Shown here piece by piece: positions 61,574-64,000 of a stretch of 64,000 nucleotides of DNA. Origin of the DNA: Hamadaea sp. (GTDB taxonomy: Bacteria; Actinomycetota; Actinomycetes; Mycobacteriales; Micromonosporaceae); assembly GCF_013362815.1 (NCBI RefSeq), contig NZ_JABFVK010000065.1, forward strand, positions 17,095-81,094. Reading direction: 5' to 3'. The position numbers and the translations under genes are program-made. The notes under the pieces were generated by a model, which ran no database searches, was not told the origin of the DNA, and saw only the letters and a list, made by a program, of their open reading frames with translations. How positions within the stretch are numbered: position 1 is the stretch's first letter; each line of letters starts with the position of its first letter.

Positions 61574-62443
61574 GTGACCTACCCCTCCGGCGGCTCGCAG
61601 CCGTCCTCCCGCGTTGAGCGCGACCGCGCACAACCGGGGCCCGCCGGGTACCGGCCGCAGCACGGCTACCAGCCGTCCGGCGGACACGGCGACGACCCCC
61701 ACGACCCGTACGCCCGCCTCGGCGAACTCAACGACAGCTTCGCCGATCAGCACACTGCCGAATACCCCCGCCAGGTGTACCCCAGTCAGGTGCAACCAGG
61801 CACTCCGCAGCCTCCCGCAGCCGCACCACCCAGCTTCGCCGACGCCGCAGCCGCCGCGACCGCTTTCGACGACCCGCCCCGGAAGCGCGGCAAGCTCAAG
61901 ATCTTCCTGGCGGTGGCGCTCGTCATCGTGCTCGCGGGTGGCGTCGCCGGCTACATCTTCGGCAAGCCGATCATGGCGGAGTACCCCGCCACCGTGTCCG
62001 CCCCGGACACCATCGCCGGCTTCCCTCGCTCGACGTCGCCGGAGCTGAAGTCGATCGGCGACCAGATGGACAGCGACCTCAAGCAGGGCGCAGGCTTCTC
62101 GACCACCGCCGCCGGGGTCTACCACAAGGAGAGCGACGCCCAGCAGAAGATCGTCATGATCTTCGCGGGCACCAAGCTCATCCTGCGCCCGCAGGCCCAG
62201 CTGAACTCGGCGTACGGCGCGATCGAGTCCGGCGGCCTGCCGATCACCGGGCGCAAGGCCGTCCCGGCCGGTTCGCTCGGCGGGCGCGCGGAGTGCGCCA
62301 CCTCAGTCACCGGTGGCGTCAAGCTCGCCATCTGCGGCTGGGCCGACCACGGCTCGCTCGGCATGGTGATGTTCTTCGACCGGAGTACGACCGAGGCCGC
62401 CAAGCTGCTGCTCGACTTCCGGCAGACCATCCAGCACCGCTGA
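61574..62443 (+). CDS. Membrane protein with CGWADHGS domain, paralogue 1 of 3
   Basis: Unknown function, 289 residues. A Pro/Gln/Tyr-rich cytoplasmic N-terminus of about 105 residues precedes one membrane helix (107-130), then an extracytoplasmic domain of about 155 residues (EYPATVSAPDTIAGFPRS to IQHR) with AAGVYHKESDAQQ, AECATSVTGG and ICGWADHGSLGMVMFF. Two cysteines bracket the last motif. GTG start with GGAG upstream. Divergent from valS. The two next genes are paralogues. Confidence 0.8.
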   Translation: MTYPSGGSQPSSRVERDRAQPGPAGYRPQHGYQPSGGHGDDPHDPYARLGELNDSFADQHTAEYPRQVYPSQVQPGTPQPPAAAPPSFADAAAAATAFDDPPRKRGKLKIFLAVALVIVLAGGVAGYIFGKPIMAEYPATVSAPDTIAGFPRSTSPELKSIGDQMDSDLKQGAGFSTTAAGVYHKESDAQQKIVMIFAGTKLILRPQAQLNSAYGAIESGGLPITGRKAVPAGSLGGRAECATSVTGGVKLAICGWADHGSLGMVMFFDRSTTEAAKLLLDFRQTIQHR

Positions 62444-62520
62444 CTCTCCCCACCCGCCCGCGCTTCTCACGCCCGGGCCGGTGGGGCACACAGGATCGTC
62501 GCCGCGCCATAGGATCGCGC

Positions 62521-63093
62521 GTGTCCCTCGCAACCGACGTCCCGATCGCCCCGGCCGAGCGCCGTCGTCCCTGGGCGTTCGCCCTGTTCTGCCTCGCGCT
62601 GCTGGGTCTCGCGATCTGCGGAACGGGGTTGTGGATCGGCGTACCGATCGCCCGCGAGTATCCGGCGACCATCACGATCCCGGATACCGTTCTCGGCCTG
62701 CCCCGGTCGACCGACAGCTTCCACTTAGACATTCCCGCTGACGCCGTCGGCCAAATCGCGATCTATGGACACCCGGACAAGCTCCCCGTCGTCGTGGTGG
62801 TCGCGGGCGCGGGCTTCACGCTTCGGCCCGACCACGATGTGCGGCGCCTGCTGGCGGAGGTCGGCGCCGCCTACGACGAGATGGGCTCGGTCACCGAGGT
62901 GCCTGCCGGAGATCTCGGCGGCGTCGCCAAGTGCGCGTACGTCAGAGACAAGGAGTGGTCCGGTCACCGCGGAGTGATGTGTGGGTGGGCCGACCACGGC
63001 AGCGTCGGAATCGTCACCTTCGTGCCCGCCGACGATCTCCAGGTCGCTGGGCGCGAGATGGTCGACGTACGGTCCGCCGTGGAGTCACGCTGA
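62521..63093 (+). CDS. Membrane protein with CGWADHGS domain, paralogue 2 of 3
   Basis: Unknown function, 190 residues. It has a very short cytoplasmic N-terminus, one membrane helix (about 19-41), then the same extracytoplasmic domain: EYPATITIPDTVLGLPRS, GAGFTLRPDHDVRRLLAEVG, AKCAYVRD and VMCGWADHGSVGIVTF. It lacks the Pro/Gln-rich N-terminus of paralogue 1. GTG start; likely cotranscribed with its neighbours, 77 bases away. Confidence 0.8.
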   Translation: MSLATDVPIAPAERRRPWAFALFCLALLGLAICGTGLWIGVPIAREYPATITIPDTVLGLPRSTDSFHLDIPADAVGQIAIYGHPDKLPVVVVVAGAGFTLRPDHDVRRLLAEVGAAYDEMGSVTEVPAGDLGGVAKCAYVRDKEWSGHRGVMCGWADHGSVGIVTFVPADDLQVAGREMVDVRSAVESR

Positions 63094-63140
63094 CAAGGTC
63101 CGCGCTTGCTAAGCTCCGCGGGTCGCGGGAGGTCAAAATC

Positions 63141-63845
63141 ATGACAGAACAGCACGATAAGGTACGCACAGAGCAGGTACCGGCAGCGCGATCAGCGTCC
63201 GAGCCCCAGTCGACGGTCTTGTCCCCCGAGTCGGGGGAGATCGTCACCCCGCCGAGTGTCGCCAGCCGCTGGGCCGGCTGGTCCCGCCGTCGCCGTTGGC
63301 TGGCGATGACAGGCTCCGTGGTCGGCTGTGGCGTACTGGCCGCGGGGATCACGTTGGGCCCGACGGGTTATCGGATGTGGACGCAGAAAGACGCCACGCT
63401 GACGACCCCGGCCAACGCCGCCGGCCTCACGCTCGACACGACGGACGCCGCCAAGTCGGCCGCCGACGATCTGCGTACGGTGCTGGACGCCGGCTTCTCC
63501 CTCAACGACACCGTCGCCGGGGTCTACGGCGATCCCGAGCACGCGTCGCGATCGGTGCTCTTCGTCGGCGGCAGCGCTTTCCTGGCCCGGCCGGCCAAGG
63601 AGCTCGACAGCCTCTTCGCACTGCTGGACGACCAGGCGGGCGGCGTACGCGACGTCGTGGAAGTGGACGCGGGATCGCTGGGCGGCGTGATGCGCTGCGG
63701 CACCGCCGAAGGCTCCGACGCCATGACGATCTGCGGATGGGCCGACTACGGCAGCATTGCGCTCGCCATGTTTCCCGAACGCGATAGCGAGGAATCCGCG
63801 ACTGTCATGCGCGATCTGCGTACGGCGATCGAGCACCGAAAATAG
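63141..63845 (+). CDS. Membrane protein with CGWAD-type domain, paralogue 3 of 3
   Basis: Unknown function, 234 residues. A basic/Ser-rich N-terminus, one membrane helix (about 53-75) and the domain with AGVYGDPEHASRSVLFVGGSAFLARP, MRCGTAEGSDAM and ICGWADYGSIALAMF. GGGAGG lies about 8 bases before the ATG. It is convergent with the rRNA operon to the right; a hairpin separates them. Confidence 0.8.
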   Translation: MTEQHDKVRTEQVPAARSASEPQSTVLSPESGEIVTPPSVASRWAGWSRRRRWLAMTGSVVGCGVLAAGITLGPTGYRMWTQKDATLTTPANAAGLTLDTTDAAKSAADDLRTVLDAGFSLNDTVAGVYGDPEHASRSVLFVGGSAFLARPAKELDSLFALLDDQAGGVRDVVEVDAGSLGGVMRCGTAEGSDAMTICGWADYGSIALAMFPERDSEESATVMRDLRTAIEHRK

Positions 63846-63882
63846 TCCCGCGATTAGTTCGCCGAACGCAGTCCGGGTACGC

Positions 63883-63914
63883 AAATGAGCCCCCGCTTTC
63901 GCGAGGGCTCATTT
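63883..63914. terminator. Terminator of the rRNA operon
   Basis: AAATGAGCCC and GGGCTCATTT arms (63883-63892, 63905-63914) with an inner CGC/GCG pair. It lies about 8 bases beyond the 5S rRNA 3' end and serves the minus-strand rRNA transcript; it may also stop transcription from the convergent gene. Confidence 0.85.
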
Positions 63915-63921
63915 GGAAGTT

Positions 63922-64000
63922 TGTCCGGCGGTGTCCTACTCTCCCACACCGTCCCCGGTGCAGTACCATCGGCGCTGGAGGGCTTAGCTTCCGGGTTCGG
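63922..64000 (-). rRNA. rrf: 5S ribosomal RNA, 3' part
   Basis: The last 78-79 bases, read on the minus strand, are the 3' two thirds of a 5S rRNA: they begin CCGAACCCGGAAGCTAAGCC, contain GATGGTACTGC, and end GGGAGAGTAGGACACCGCC before the terminal GGAC. About 40 bases of the 5' end lie beyond the window. The 23S and 16S genes should follow to the right. The exact 3' end may be off by one or two bases. Confidence 0.93.

Overview
The window is high-GC DNA from an actinobacterium, most likely a member of the Micromonosporaceae. Gene content supports this: aminopeptidase N, an ObgE-L27-L21-RNase E/G block, a TIGR03960/TIGR03936 radical-SAM pair, an actinobacterial ileS T-box, and twin-arginine and LCP proteins. 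The frequent GCGTAC/GTACGC words and abundant GTG starts fit as well. The genus cannot be fixed from the sequence. No prophage, integrase, transposase, CRISPR array, toxin-antitoxin pair or recognisable defence island was seen.

Layout. 1-9.3 kb: a LacI-type regulator cut by the left edge, a small operon (ABC ATPase, DUF402, YccF), a membrane protein, an ABC exporter pair, a divergent ROK regulator and GH3 beta-N-acetylhexosaminidase, and a histidine phosphatase. 9.3-15.6 kb: housekeeping genes on the minus strand (rsfS, nadD, pepN, a GNAT, obgE, rpmA, rplU). 15.9-17.7 kb: three tandem secreted lipoproteins. 17.7-31 kb: RNase E/G and two radical-SAM-associated genes, separated by about 7 kb holding a GtrB-like glycosyltransferase and three large polytopic membrane proteins, then a PlsC-like acyltransferase. 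31.2-34.6 kb: ileS with a translational T-box leader. 34.7-39.1 kb: a membrane-anchored protein with a degenerate trypsin-like domain, and a DUF1501/DUF1800 pair. 39.5-55.0 kb: a cell-surface polysaccharide locus with a Wzy/WaaL-like ligase, Wzx-like flippase, pyruvyltransferase, three glycosyltransferases, polyprenyl-phosphate sugar transferase and an acyltransferase with SGNH domain. Two LCP attachment proteins flank a Tat-exported FAD protein at its end. 55.1-61.5 kb: ndk, a membrane-VOC fusion, and DUF4233-folC-valS. 61.5-64 kb: three tandem paralogous membrane proteins sharing a CGWAD(H/Y)GS motif, converging on the 3' end of a 5S rRNA gene whose rRNA operon lies beyond the right edge.

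How the parts work together. The 39.5-55 kb locus reads as a Wzx/Wzy-type pathway. The sugar transferase loads the first sugar on undecaprenyl phosphate, glycosyltransferases and the pyruvyltransferase build the unit, the flippase exports it, the ligase-like protein polymerises or transfers it, the acyltransferase decorates it, and LCP proteins attach it to peptidoglycan. No chain-length regulator was found.

The most unusual non-coding features are a dispersed long palindrome found four times, each just after a stop codon (726-790, 5673-5736, 9806-9872, 31144-31212), and a four-unit array of short palindromes with a 39-41 base period (2793-2934). Long hairpins also sit at most other operon ends. 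Large antisense open frames are common because of the base composition and were left out.
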